Of a DNA stretch of 64,000 nucleotides, positions 47,863-59,939 are shown piece after piece; positions within the stretch are counted from its first letter, which is position 1, and every line of letters starts with the position of its first letter. A model generated the notes under the pieces. The model was not told where the DNA came from and made no database searches. It worked only from the letters and a program-made list of their open reading frames with translations. The stretch lies in contig CAJJDO010000040.1 in assembly GCA_905183005.1 (NCBI GenBank), forward strand, positions 62,001 through 126,000. Reading direction: 5' to 3'. The position numbers were made by a program, and so were the translations under genes. This stretch comes from Paramecium pentaurelia. Taxonomy: Eukaryota; Ciliophora; Oligohymenophorea; Peniculida; Parameciidae.

Positions 47863-48957
47863 ATGAATAGAATAATAATAATATTTTATAAGCAATAATA
47901 ATAATTATATTATAGAAATACTAATAAATTCTGGTTTTGTTAAGAATATAAATTATCATCCAGATTTATAATTCTGTATTAAAATATGTAATAGGATTCA
48001 ATAAACAAGAAAGTTTATTATAAAGAAGTGTGTCTTTAAAAACATTAGAATTCTAAGATTCTATCAGCAAAGTTTGTTAAGGATAATAAAAATATAATTA
48101 GTATAGGAAAAGATGATCATTTTATTAAACTTGAATAGTAAGATAAATAGTGGATATTTAAAGAAGTTATTTTGGAAAATTAATAAATATAATGTTGCAC
48201 TTTCAATTAAGAATTAGGTAGCTTTGTTTATGCACATAAAAAAGGATAAATTGATCAATTAAGTTATAATTAAGAATAAGAGAAATGGGTATCAAAAACA
48301 ATTAGAGAATCTGAAGGCAATTAAATTCTAGAATTATAATTGAATAATAACTCAACAAAAATGGTATAATGCTTATATGATTTTGCAGTTGTTTTGGAAT
48401 ATTAGAATTAAGAATGGATTGAAACATTTTCTTTGAATGAGACTTTTACTGAAGATGAATGCATATTTTCAACTAGTGTAAGTTGTAATCGTGATTCCTA
48501 AGAGATAGCAATTGGATTTACTGATGGTCATATTTCTATTTGGAAATAAATAAACAATTAATGGTAGATTAATTAAAGGATGGAATTACATCAAGGTTCT
48601 ATAACTAAGGTGAGATTCAGTAATTCAAAAGATATATTAGTTGGTACTGATTCAAAAGGTAATACAATTATTTGGGAAAAAAGTGAATAAACTTAAAAAT
48701 ATGAGTTATAATGTTAGTATTAAAGTGATAAGAATATTGAAACAATATATTTTAACATAAATTCAAGTATACTACTTATTGGAGAAGGTTCATAGGTAAG
48801 AATTTTGAAATAGATAAAAGAAAATAAATGGGTGTTTATGTAAACAATAGAGGTGAAAGATATTGTTTCATGTATTGATATATCAAATGATAATAAATAA
48901 TTGTTAGTTGGATAGAATAATGGATTTATTAGTATATTTGAGTATGTTGGATAATGA
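47863..48957 (+). CDS. WD40-repeat protein, 364 residues
   Basis: One intronless frame. Repeats with typical D-G-x-I-x-I-W ends include IAIGFTDGHISIWKQINNQW, GSITKVRFSNSKDILVGTDS, KGNTIIWEKSEQ and QLLVGQNNGFISIFEYVGQ; earlier ones are LSAKFVKDNKNIISIGKDDH and FVYAHKKGQIDQLSY. The whole protein is probably one seven-bladed propeller with a short N-terminal lead, of the SEC13/CIAO1 size, but I cannot assign it to either. It is a scaffold by fold. It lies 156 bp from the divergent PG-repeat gene start. Confidence 0.8.
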
Positions 48958-48992
48958 TGTAAAAAATAAATAAATTATATTAATTAAACATT

Positions 48993-49675
48993 ATGAGTTA
49001 ATTATCTACTTCTATATCTAAAATATTTGGAATAATATTTGTAAGATCACAGGATGGTACAAGACTATATTCAAAATACTACCCATAATTATTTCCAAAG
49101 AATTTATTAAGAGTACCAGAAGGTGTGCTTACAAATATTGACGTGTAAAAATAATTTGAACATAATGTATGGGAGAAGGGAAAGAGAGTTGGAGCTCGTT
49201 TGACTAAGGGAAGTGAAAGTATAATTAATGATTATGATTTTAAAGCTGAGATATTTCAATATTGTTAGTTTAACATTGTAATGAAGGCATTTAATGAAGT
49301 ACACTTGTTTGTTTTGGGTGATTTTGAAGAAAATGAGATAATATTATCATAAGTTATAAATGGAATCTATGAATCATTAAATCATATAACAAAAGATCAT
49401 ATCAATAAGAAAACCTTATTAGAGAATTTTGATCAAGTCATAATTATAATTGATGAGATATGTGATTAGGGGTATATATTTATAATATAATTTATCATAG
49501 AATAATTATTACAATAGATCCATCAGTAATTATAGCAAGAGCAACTATGAGAGATACAGAAGCAATCAGTTTAGAAAAATAAGAAACAAGTGGTTCATCA
49601 GGAGGAGGAGCATTTTCTTCAGTATTTGCATCTGCTAAGAGAACATTTGCTCAATAATTTATGGGATCTGGTTGA
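48993..49675 (+). CDS. COPZ: Coatomer subunit zeta (COPI)
   Basis: The longin-fold subunit of COPI coats is spliced from one 29-nt intron to 217 residues. It has SISKIFGIIFVRSQDGTRLY, FNIVMKAFNEVHLFVLGDF, GIYESLNHITKDHINKKTLL, ENFDQVIIIIDEICDQG and IDPSVIIARATMR, matching zeta-COP, where LLENLD and IDEICDGG are hallmark segments. COPI drives retrograde Golgi-to-ER transport. Compared with other zeta-COPs it has an insertion around KGKRVGARLTKGSESIIND and a Ser/Gly-rich tail (SGSSGGGAFSSVFAS). It starts 36 bp after the WD40 gene. Confidence 0.92.
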
Positions 49676-49743
49676 ATGTTATTAAAATTTTAATATAATG
49701 AGAATAGAAATATATGTTGTTTAATAATATTTATAATTTTAAG

Positions 49744-50593
49744 ATGAGAGGTTTATTACTTAAATTTAGATTTACAGAATAGATATCAACTTCATAAATT
49801 TTACAAATCAAGAGATTCTATAAAGATGTTAAAATTGAAATGGCATTTGGAGTGGTTAATCCATAAAATCAATGGTTAATAAAGGTATATTGAATCTAAA
49901 TAGATGATTAGTTAGATGGGAAAATAGTAAAGACTCCATCCAAAAATGAATTAGCATTACCCACACCATAATTAGCTTAATGTATTGCTGATGAATATAA
50001 CTCATAAACAGAATTTATTAATCCTATTACTATGCCATTAATGACATTGGCTAGAAATGCTGTTGATATTGAAGCAGATGAAAGTATGAGAGAATTTATG
50101 GAGCATTCAATTATTAGTTATTTAGAGAGAGATACTATTTTATTTAGAGAGTAATCACATTCAGAACTTTATTAAATATAAATGTAAAAATTAGACCCTC
50201 AATTAAAATTATTCAATCAAAAATTTGGTATGCATTTAAAGGCTAATTTTGGTTTGGATGTAGAACCTTTAAAATAATATGATTAAATTAAAATAGAAAC
50301 AATTCTTAAAGAATTAAATAGTTGGCAATTAGTTTGTCTAGATTCTAAAGTTGGTATGTTTTTATTAATAATTAGAAAACTTAAAGTCATGTATTTTGGC
50401 TTTTCAAATCTGGAATAATCATATTGATATTCAAGAAGCAGTCAAATTATCAAGAATTGAAGAAGATTATTAAATCTCTTTAAATGGAAAGGTCGATGGA
50501 CATCATGATATAGATGAAGATACAATCCTTACCAATGTTAAAGCAGCAAAACTCTTTGCCTAACTTATTCAAACTTAAAGCATTACTTATTGA
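49744..50593 (+). CDS. ATPAF2: ATP synthase F1 assembly factor ATP12 (ATPAF2)
   Basis: Introns of 27 and 22 nt leave 266 residues. Family text: VNPQNQWLIKLDGKIVKTPS, KNELALPTPQLAQCIADEYN, INPITMPLMTLARNAVDIEA, LERDTILFRE, FGLDVEPLKQYDQIKIET and VENLKSCILAFQIWNNHID. ATP12 binds F1 alpha subunit in the mitochondrial matrix until the alpha-beta hexamer forms. The N-terminus (MRGLLLKFRFTEQISTSQIL) is Arg/Ser-rich and free of acidic residues up to Glu12, as for a presequence. The presence of this factor shows a standard mitochondrial F1 pathway. Confidence 0.92.
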
Positions 50594-50639
50594 TTTGTGG
50601 TTAGTTTTATATTGATATAATAATTAATATATTCATTAA

Positions 50640-52169
50640 ATGTATAACCGTCCAAGTTCCAAAACTAGATATTAATAAGAACCTACTATGGATTCAATCA
50701 ACCTTAAAGAAAAATAATTATATTTATAATCTAGTAGTATAAGTAAATCAATATTTCATTCATTTCCTATATAGATCCATTAACAGGTGCAATGTTGAGA
50801 CCTGATTAATCATACAATTAATAGCAATATAATAATGCTAATTTTGATAAGAAAATAGCTCTATAGGCCAGCTCTATTAGTAAATTCTTAAACAAAAATT
50901 AGATCCTCTTACTGGTGCTCCTCTTGTCAGAAATCCAATTAGTTATTAACAAGATCCTATCCAATAAAAATATCCATACCAAAGTGTCTAATAAAATGCT
51001 GGTGGCTATGCTACATCAGCAAATTAAATTGGATCTGGAGGCAATGGTAACGATGCATAATTTCAAAAGAATTTGGTTAAATTTTTTGCTGCTGATGACC
51101 CAAATTAAATCTAATCAAAATCTTATAATAAAACAAATAATTCAATACCATCAGATCCTTAATTTTAGAAGAATCTTGTTAAATTTTTTGCTGCTGATGA
51201 TCCTTCTTAGCCAATTAGATAAAATAATAATATTAGATAAAGTAATTCTAGGGCAAATAATAATGCATATTCACAATAATCATATCCATAATATTAAGGA
51301 TAATAATCAAGAAGTTAAAATGATCAATAATTTTAATAAAACTTAAATAAATTCTTTGCTGCTGATGATCCCTCTTAAGTAAAAAAACATTCAATGTAAT
51401 AATAATACTCTAGCCATTCATAATAATAATAATAAAGAAATCAATAATTTAATGAGGCTCCTCCTGATCCTAGATTAGTGGGTGATCCCAATTTTTAAAA
51501 AAATCTTAATAAATTTTTTGCTGCAGATGACCCATCCCAACCAAAAAAATAAGTAAATAAACATTCTTAATAATAATAATAAATTAATGCTATTGAACAA
51601 AATAAACTCTAAAGACTAGAATAAGATCCTAGATTCTAAAAAAATCTATAATAATTTTATGGAATTGATGGAGTATCTCAACAAAATAAAAATGGCTAGT
51701 ATGCATCATTTTTTATTATTATAGAAGTGTTTAAGGAACTATTCAATAATAGAATAAGTCTATCAAAGTACTTGCAATTACTGATAGCAGTTCAGCAGCA
51801 AGAAATTAAGTGTCTGCATTCTTTAGAACAAGAGGAATTGATGATTTTGATGTATTTACAAATCCTGGAGGTGTGTTTGGGTTACAGAATAATCCTCTTT
51901 AAGAGCAATGCTTAAAATAATACTTAGATACTATGAGCAATGCCTATGTTATTAAGGAAGTATATATAATTTCTGTTCTTGATAACAGTAGTGTAATTTT
52001 ATAGAATTATTTATAGAATGCAAAAATATACACTAATGCAAATGATAAGAGATCCCATTAGATAGCAATTTAAGATTTAAAGGCCGTTTTAGAGAACAAA
52101 TTAAGTGTTTAATTTAAATTGCATGGAATTATTATAGATCAAAGAGGAGCATCAGAGAAGGCTTTTTGA
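50640..52169 (+). CDS. FFAADDP-repeat protein with C-terminal folded domain, 482 residues
   Basis: Introns at 50743-50774, 50880-50902 and 51699-51724 leave 483 codons. The N-terminus has two LQ-x-SSINPLTGA modules, each split by an intron in the same codon. Four near-identical copies of FQKNLVKFFAADDP (51061, 51163, 51331, 51493) plus a decayed fifth (51634, FQKNLQQFYGIDGV) follow, with Gln/Asn/Ser-rich spacers. The last 150 residues form a globular domain: KVLAITDSSSAARNQVSAFF, GIDDFDVFTNPGGVFGLQNN, VYIISVLDNSSVILQNYLQN and AIQDLKAVLENKLSVQFKLH. It faintly recalls beta-carbonic anhydrases (PGG turn), but the zinc Cys/His/Asp pattern is missing. Function unknown; linear repeats suggest multivalent binding. 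Confidence 0.75.
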
Positions 52170-53421
52170 AAAATATGTTCAAATTATCAATATAAATTAT
52201 GTTTCCTAATTTGTCAGAACCTCATTGAAAATATTATTTATCTAAGCAATTATTGTTTCTTTGTTTTCTTATCAGAAATGAGATTATTTGGCATCTAATT
52301 GTTATTAAAAATTTTATTTTTTCTAATCACCATATTTAAAGCATACTAACAAGAAGATTTTATAAAGTTATTTCCTTTTAATAAAACTCTTATTAATTAC
52401 TTCAATTTAGATAATGTGTTTTAACATAAAAAAATAAATCTCAAATGGTGAATTAAATATTAAATATCTCTATAAAAACATATATGAAGGTCAATCTGTG
52501 AATTTAATTATTCTCCTTTTATTTCTTAATTTTTATACTATATTGATAATAAAAATTTAAAGTTTAATTTGGGAAAAATCATCAGCTTTCTTATTAAAAT
52601 TATTAGTTGTTCTAATAAAATTAAAATAAATTGAAATTCAATCTAACAAAATTAAAGATAAAGTAAGAGCAATAGTTAATTTATTATACTTTATTATAAA
52701 ATATAGGTATTGATTAATCTACATGCATCATCAATTTAATATTCCAATATCAAAATTATAATTTAGACTATTTTGTCAACCTAGATAAATGATGCTTTAA
52801 TAATTGATTTGAATTATTGATATTTAAGTTATTGTTTCTAAAATCTTATTCCATTTTAAACAATATTTTAAATCATGATTATATATAAATTAGAGTAGAA
52901 TTGTGAATATTTAATAATAATAAATTAATACATTTTATCCATTTATCCAATTAGTCTGGCGTTATCAAAGCAATAAATTTCTTTAATAATTTAATTTTGT
53001 ATTTACAATATATAATTATCATTTTATTATAATAATGCAAAATAAATAAATATTTCTAACATATACTTCAAATTATCGAATTAAATAGCAACTATTGATT
53101 AATTTAAACACAACATTAGATCATGTGTAGATATAAGTTATACTTACATAACTAATTTTTTGATCAAAGCAACTTTTTTTAATTATGTCATTCTAAAAAA
53201 TTACAAAGAATTATATATTGTAAAATTGTTCATCTTAGAATGATGGATGAAAATTGAAAAGATATTTTGAAAATAAAATACATTTAACCTTGTGATTTTC
53301 AAATATTTTCTATAATTATATAAATATTGTTAATTCATCTATTATTTACTTGCTGAATTCCAAATAAAATGATTTATAATCACTATTCATTTTTCTTAAT
53401 TGAAGATAATTATTTTAAGAT
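52170..53421. other. Long AT-rich intergenic region
   Basis: No frame with protein-like composition, no RNA gene and no repeat was recognised in these 1.25 kb. This begins the gene-poor stretch of the window. Confidence 0.45.
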
Positions 53422-53841
53422 ATGAAATACGCTAAAATTTCAGATGACACACGAAGAGCTTTCATCGAAAAAGTACAATAAGGAGCTTGTACAATAAAGC
53501 AAGCAGCCAAATAATTTGGGATCAAATTCTCAACTGGGAAAGCGATCCTCTCTCTTTATAAACATGAAGGTCGTGTGGGGAAAAAACAAAAGAGGACTAG
53601 AAGATTTAAAAAAGAAATAGAAGAATAACAATAATAAACTTTTAAATATTTAAAGGAAATACCATCTGTGGAAGCTAAATAAGTTTAGGAGGTTTAGAAC
53701 TGCCAAAATAATGAATCATATATAAATTCTTATTTTCCTTAGTATTAGAACTATCAACAATGGTATTAAACATAAATATGGTTATAATACATGAATGGTC
53801 ATACTTTAATGAACTATTATAATTACGGAAATATTTTTTGA
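53422..53841 (+). CDS. Helix-turn-helix protein, 139 residues
   Basis: One intronless frame. Residues 1-55 form a homeodomain-like HTH: MKYAKISDDTRRAFIEKVQQ, GACTIKQAAKQFGIKFSTGK and AILSLYKHEGRVG, close in shape to paired/transposase-type HTHs (T-I-K-Q-A-A-K-x-F-G-I is the turn and recognition helix). A basic stretch KKQKRTRRFKKE follows, then a Gln- and Tyr/Trp-rich tail (YFPQYQNYQQWYQTQIWLQY). It should bind DNA. There is no catalytic domain. GC content is visibly higher than in the flanks. It may be a domesticated transposase HTH or a stand-alone regulator. Confidence 0.72.
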
Positions 53842-55557
53842 TTATTAATATATATTATATGATTAAAAAGATATCTTAATAATTAATGTCAAACTTATAT
53901 GATTCACATAACACTTGAATTAATAAATAAATGGTGAAAAGAGAAAGAGAATTGCTTTAAAAAGAGGAGATCCTTAAATAATTTAATTAAAAATAATAAA
54001 AATAATTTCATTGATTTTTTTATTCCCAACAAAATTTAATTATTACTAATTATAAATGCTTACATTCAATTCTAAAATTATCAAAACTTATCAAATATTA
54101 AATACAATCATTTCATAATTTCTTCCACATATTCCACACTACTAATTTCTTGCTTCGTATACTAAGTCAAAATAAAGTATTCATTTTTAGTTTTTTAGTT
54201 AAAAAAATAAATTTAGATATTTGAGTAATAGATGGAACATAATTTAGTAATAAAAAAAGTTTATTTGTATATAAATATAATATATCAGAAAATTGAATAT
54301 TTTAATTTTGATTTAAACAATATTACTTATTTTTGTTATCCTTGATTAAAAGTTGTTTTTTTATTTGTATATTGAACCAAATATCAAAAATTTTTGTTAT
54401 TAATTTTACTAGATATAAATTTAAAGAAATGATATGATTTTTTTGGTTTAATTAAGAAAAATAGCCTTGATTTTAATTTCTTTAACCTATTTAAATTTTT
54501 ATAATTAGTTATAATAATCATGTAATAAATATAGATTAATTGAGAAGAATATATTCTAATTCTTTTTTATTAAAAAGGAATTAGAAAAAGCTAGCGATAG
54601 ATAAATTTATCAAATTATAATTAAATAATTTTTCATTATAATTTTCAATGAATGAATTTATTTTATTTTTCTTTAAAGAATAATATTTTGGATTTAAATT
54701 AATTTTTACTATGAATTAATTATAATTAATATTTATTATCATTATGAATCAGTCTCTTACCTACCTAAGAACAAAATTTTCCTTTTTAATTATTTTTTTA
54801 ATTTAAGTAAATATATACAAGTAAGAGTAAAATTATATTTTTATCATTCCAAGGAGATTAATTTTTCTGATTTAGTTTATTTTTTATTAAACAAGATTTT
54901 AATTAGAATATTATAATTAGTTTTTATTAATTCTGACATATTAAGCTTATTAGATCAATACAATTATATTATATGTATAAATGTGAGAGAATAATTACTA
55001 AATATTAGATGTATCTGTTATGCATAGTTTACACATGAAAATAATGAAGAGATTAATTTTTTGGATTCAGGTTTATTTTTCTTTTAAAATTGATAGTAAT
55101 CAATAGGCATATAATTGTGATTATTCTTTTTTTATTTTTCACTATAAATTTAAATAGACTATGTTTATGAAGTAAAAAATATTAATCTCATATTATTATC
55201 ACTAATACCATAAAAGTATTATTATTTAATGTTTTTTCAAAGTTAGAGACATATAATAAGAAAATAAAAGTTTATAAAGTAAAACTTAGAATTTAAGAAA
55301 TTGAATTTTGTTTAAGAATAAACTCATTAAACAAAAAAATTAAATATTCAAAAAATTAACATCAATTCAGATAATCTTTTTGTATTTCTCAAAAAACCAA
55401 TTTGGTAATAATTTATCAATTAAAGAGGAAGTTTAGAAAGGATTCTTAATTAATTCTAAAATAAGACTTTATATAGTATCCATTATCAGTAGAAAGAATT
55501 TATTTAAATTAAATTCCTTTAACTTGTATATAAGATTAAAAATAATAATTAAAATTT
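53842..55557. other. Gene-poor AT-rich region
   Basis: About 1.7 kb with no convincing coding frame, RNA gene or repeat in either strand. Confidence 0.45.
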
Positions 55558-55785
55558 ATGGGGTGTTCTGTCACAAAAACTAAAATAGAGTAGAATCTAA
55601 ATAAATCTAAAACAGATAAATTTGAATCATATTTGATGACTCAAAGCCTGGTACATTCACCGCCAGTATCACGAAGCAAATAATATTCAATTGAAAAAAA
55701 CCCAATTATATAAAGGAGAAAACTAAAGTCTTAACAAAAGATAAGGACTCCATCGGTCATAGACAAGGATGCTTTTTCTGTTTGA
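55558..55785 (+). CDS. Tiny protein with N-terminal acylation motif (MGC), 75 residues
   Basis: One uninterrupted frame reads MGCSVTKTKIEQNLNKSKTD, then KFESYLMTQSLVHSPPVSRS and RRKLKSQQKIRTPSVIDK, ending DAFSV before TGA. Gly2, Cys3 and a small residue at position 5-6 fit N-myristoylation with palmitoylation. The rest is basic and Ser-rich and would be disordered. Composition and GC stand out against the AT-rich surroundings. It resembles in layout the 92-residue MGC protein at 32339-32617 but shares no long identity. Function unknown. Confidence 0.6.
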
Positions 55786-57263
55786 TTTATATATAAAATT
55801 TCTATGTTGATTTAATATCTATTCTGATATTATTTAAAATATATCAAATCTGCATCTATTCGATAATTTGATATTTTGTTATTCAGAATTAGAAAATCAT
55901 CAACTTGATTCTCACATTAAATTTCAAGATGTAGAACTATTAGTTTATAGCCTTGATATTTTAAAACATAATATCTCATATATAAATGTTAAATTAATCA
56001 AACAAATCAATAATAATATGACTTTTTAAAAGAAACTCAAATGACCCTAAATTTGATAAATTTCGTTTTTATAAAATTAGTCCTGAAAATTAATATTTTT
56101 TAGAAAATTAATTGATTGATTTCATTTCCAAAACTAGTGATTAAATTAGAATATGAACTATTTCAAAGACTAATTTGTATATTGATATGGTATGTGTATA
56201 TTATTTGAATAAAAATCATTATCATATTATAAGGTTGGACTTGTATTATTCTTTTGATATATATATTTTTAATATAAGAGTTTATATTGTCATAAAAACC
56301 ATATGATGAAATTAAATTATACTTGTTTAGATTGTTCTGATATGTGTAAATAAAACAACTACATTATTTGAGTAAATCATGCACAAATATATTGAATTGG
56401 TTTAACTAATGCAAAAGAAAAGAGGATTCATAATTATCGTTAACAAAAATTTTATAATGAATAAAAAATATATTACAAACGAATAAGAAATTTATAATAT
56501 TTTTATCATTTTATAAAATATTATGAAATAGTTTTAATTTATGTTATGGTCGAACTAAATTTTGCAATAATTCTCTTTTGAAATAGAATTATGAAAAAAT
56601 CTTAGGAAATTTTTATTAATAACAAAAGCTAATAGACAAAAAGGTTCAATTATTATTGTAATTGTAATTTTTAGCAGTTATAAGAATAAGATAATTAAAA
56701 ATTTGCATTCATAATAGACTTTAATTTATTTTAAAAAAATGATAATATTTTTGTGAAACCCAATATTTTCATGAATTATAGAATTACTTACTGGAATTAA
56801 TAGAAGGAGACGATGATAAAAATTGTGATATCCAGAGTAAATAGTCGTTTATTTGATTACTTGCTTTTGCAGACTAATTAAAATAGAAATTACTTTTCAG
56901 CTCTAAAAGGATGTTTAATTCGAAATTAAAGTTTGAACTCTGTTGTTTCTAAATTGATCTTCAAATATATAGTATAAAGCTAAGTTGTAAAAAGAAGTCA
57001 CATTTCTTATTGAAACTGAATTACAGAATTAAAACAAGTTTTTACAATTAGGAAAATAATTGTTGAAGAAAATTTCATTATATATCACAAAAATAATTTC
57101 ATTTGAAAAACTTTCTTATATGATATAAGATGAAGATTGATAGAATAAGATTATTAGGGAAATAATAAAAATTATTGATTATAAATTTCAATACTTTTTA
57201 AATAATATTTTTTTTCTTATTATATTTAATATAAATAATATAAAAATAATTGTAATATAAATT
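55786..57263. other. Gene-poor AT-rich region with a possible gene remnant
   Basis: Most is featureless. Around 56750-57050 on the plus strand there is protein-like text: YFHELQNYLLELIEGDDDKN, then after a 36-nt intron-like gap NYFSALKGCLIRNQSLNSVV and SKLIFKYIVQ, ending at TGA near 57020. No in-frame start exists upstream because TGA precedes it without a possible acceptor. This could be the remains of a lost gene or a gene with an exon I cannot find. Confidence 0.35.
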
Positions 57264-58700
57264 TCAATGACTTAATGAATATTATAAATTAAGTAATTAT
57301 TATTAGGTATAATGAAGATTTGTTATGACTTCATTTTTCTCAATTATTGCATTTTATAACTATCTTTATAAAATAGCACTATTAGTTATGTGTTAATTTA
57401 TTGAATATACTAATCCATCATTTTCACTTTTTAATTGATAATATCTTTTAACTAAATTCTTATAATTAACTCTTAATGTCTCTGTGTCATTAGTCTTATC
57501 CAAAATGAAAGTATTTTATTCTAATAATCTAATATTTTCATCTCCATATTCAGATAATTTATTTAACAATCTTTATTGTTCCAATTCCTTTTTCTTAAAT
57601 TCATTATTAACATTTTATAATTCATCTAATTATTTTTATAATTATTTAATTCTCTCAATATAATCATTCCTTTCTTTTTCTAAAAGATTCTATTATAATT
57701 TAAATGATGAATCCAATTATTATATTTATTATTTTTAATTCTTTAATTCTTCCCCTAATTTTTAATTTTCTTAAACTAATTATTAACAAGTTCTGCTTTT
57801 TTATTGAAATAGTGTATCAATATCAACTAATTCTTATTCTAATTTTTAATATCTAATTAATTTTCCATTTAATATTTCAATTTCTAATTCTTATTTTAAA
57901 TTAATCTCTTATTATTAACTTAACTTCTTTGATTTAATTTAGCATTCATTTGTTAAATCTTCAATTTTATTTTTATATGAATCTGAAATAGAATTTTATG
58001 TTTCAATTTCTCTTTTATATTATTTTTGAACTACATTTATTTCATCATCTATTTTTTTTTGATTTATTAGTTCAAAATGTTTAGCTTGACTATCAATATC
58101 AAATTAATGTTTTTCTTTTAAAGAATTTAATAATGAGTATAATCCTTCATTTTATATTAATAATTCTGATGCATTTAATTTTAAATTATCTAAATCCTTT
58201 TAGCAATCAAGATATTTTTATTAAACCTCTTGTTAATTCTTTTTTAGTGTATTATTTTCATTATTTAATTATCTGTTTTATTTTTCCAATTAATCACAGT
58301 ATTGTTTTGTTTCATATTATTCTTACTCTTTATAAACATTACTTTGCATCTTCTGAACTTAATATTGTAATTCTTAATACTTCTTTTTAATTAACTCACT
58401 ATCATTGTATTATATCTATAAATCATATTACAATTAATCTATGATATTAAGTAAAAAGCGTATTTCACCTTAAGGATCTTTTATTTACATTTCTTCTTTA
58501 TCAAAAGGATAATGCTCCAATGAAGATGAAACATTAGCAGGAGATTGATGAATGACAGGAGATTAATGATATTTATGAAATCTAGGACTTGTGCTAATCT
58601 TATAGCTACATTCTTGAGATGAATTTAATAGATCATTCTCATACCTTCCTTTCTTGCTACCATATTGTTGAAGCTTTTCAATTAGCTAAGACTCACTCAT
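57264..58700 (-). CDS. Coiled-coil protein, 478 residues
   Basis: One intronless frame from MSESQLIEKLQQYGSKKGRY. After a Ser/Pro-rich lead (SPRFHKYHQSPVIHQSPAN) the rest is continuous coiled coil: FLLNIIDQLQYDLQIQY, LEKQNRQLNNENNTLKKNQQ, LIRYQKLEQELVDIDTLF and KELEQQRLLNKLSEYGDENI. There is no enzyme or known binding domain. Length and uninterrupted heptads fit a rod-like cytoskeletal or basal-body protein. The neighbour upstream is a MORN gene on the same strand, 75 bp away. Confidence 0.72.
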
Positions 58701-58775
58701 GTCAGTTAATAATATAATTATAGTAGTAAAAAAATTAAAAATATATATAGAATATCGAAATAATAGAAAAGAAAT

Positions 58776-59886
58776 TCAGGAAGTAGTTCCTTATAAATCG
58801 ATTTATCGATCAGTAATCATTTTACCATTAATCCATTCGGATTAAACTTCTTTAGATTAATCCATTTTCAATATACCTTTACCATGTTATTTACCCTATT
58901 TCCATTCTCCTTTATAATATCTTCCATCAGACCATTCAAATACTCCATATCCTTCTTTTAAATCATTTTTGTATCCACCTTTATACTTTCTTCCATCTGG
59001 CCAATTAAAAGACTACAATAAGATTCTAATTAATACCCCTTCTCCATCCATTCTATTTTCTTTCCATTACCCATCATATACTTTTCCACTTTTCCAATAA
59101 TAAACACCATGTCCATCCATTTTATTACTTTTAAATTCTCCAATATACATATTTCCATTTCCCCATTTAAACATTCCTCTACCTTCCTTTTTACCATTTT
59201 AATATTCACCTTCATAAGAAGATCCATCCTACCAAGTTTCTTTGCCATGTCCTTATTATTTATCATTCACCCAATTTCCTTCATAATTTGCTTAATTTTT
59301 GAATCTATGGTATTTACCAAAACCATTTGCTTAATCATTCTTCCACTAACCTTCATAATAATCTCCAAATGAATGAACCAATCTACCATAACCAGATGTT
59401 TCATTATTAACAAAACCACCTTCATAATAACTTCCATCTGGCCATAATAATTTACCATAACCATGCTTTTAAGTATCCTTCCATTCTCCAAAGTATATAA
59501 AATCATTATCAAATTTAATTGGAGGATTTTGTTCTCCTCTTTCAATACCATGTGGAATTTCAAGTAATGGTAATTAACTTAAGACAGTTCGTACAATTTG
59601 ATTTGAAACTTCAGGAAAGAACTCTAAACGCTAACCTAATTTTGGAGCTTCAACACTTGCCAATCTTTTTATTAGACATGATTAATTAAATAGAGTATGT
59701 TCTTTGACATTATTTGCCTCTGAAAATTGAATAAATTGAATTACTTAAGCCAATCTTAACAAAATCATCTGCTTCATATTCTCTTACATCGCAATCCTCG
59801 TTATTTATAATTTGTTTTTCTAAAGCAATTAACTAATTCTTAGTTTATTAAGTAGGTTGTGAACAACAATCACTTGTATTTCCCAT
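58776..59886 (-). CDS. MORN-repeat protein with N-terminal myristoylation motif
   Basis: Introns of 24 and 25 nt leave 353 residues. The N-terminus MGNTSDCCSQPTQ has Gly2, Ser5 and Cys7-Cys8, a strong myristoylation/palmitoylation context. After a helical linker (KRLASVEAPKLGQRLEFFPE) about nine MORN repeats follow, e.g. FIYFGEWKDTQKHGYGKLLW, GSYYEGGFVNNETSGYGRL, GDYYEGQWKNDQANGFGKYH, SSYEGEYQNGKKEGRGMFKW and RYYKGEWKQGKQHGKGILK. MORN repeats with a lipid anchor suggest a plasma-membrane or cortical scaffold. Head-to-head with another MORN gene, 53 bp between start codons. Confidence 0.88.
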
Positions 59887-59939
59887 TTAATTATTATATT
59901 TATAATACATCATTAAAGAGGTATTTTATCTATATTACA

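Noticed and set aside
50915..51346. Plus-strand frame of 143 residues
   Set aside because: It is a shifted frame over the FFAADDP repeats; the real frame is fixed by the conserved repeats and by introns.
59030..59563. Short frames on both strands within the MORN gene
   Set aside because: They are out-of-frame or antisense readings of MORN repeats; the spliced 353-residue frame explains the region.
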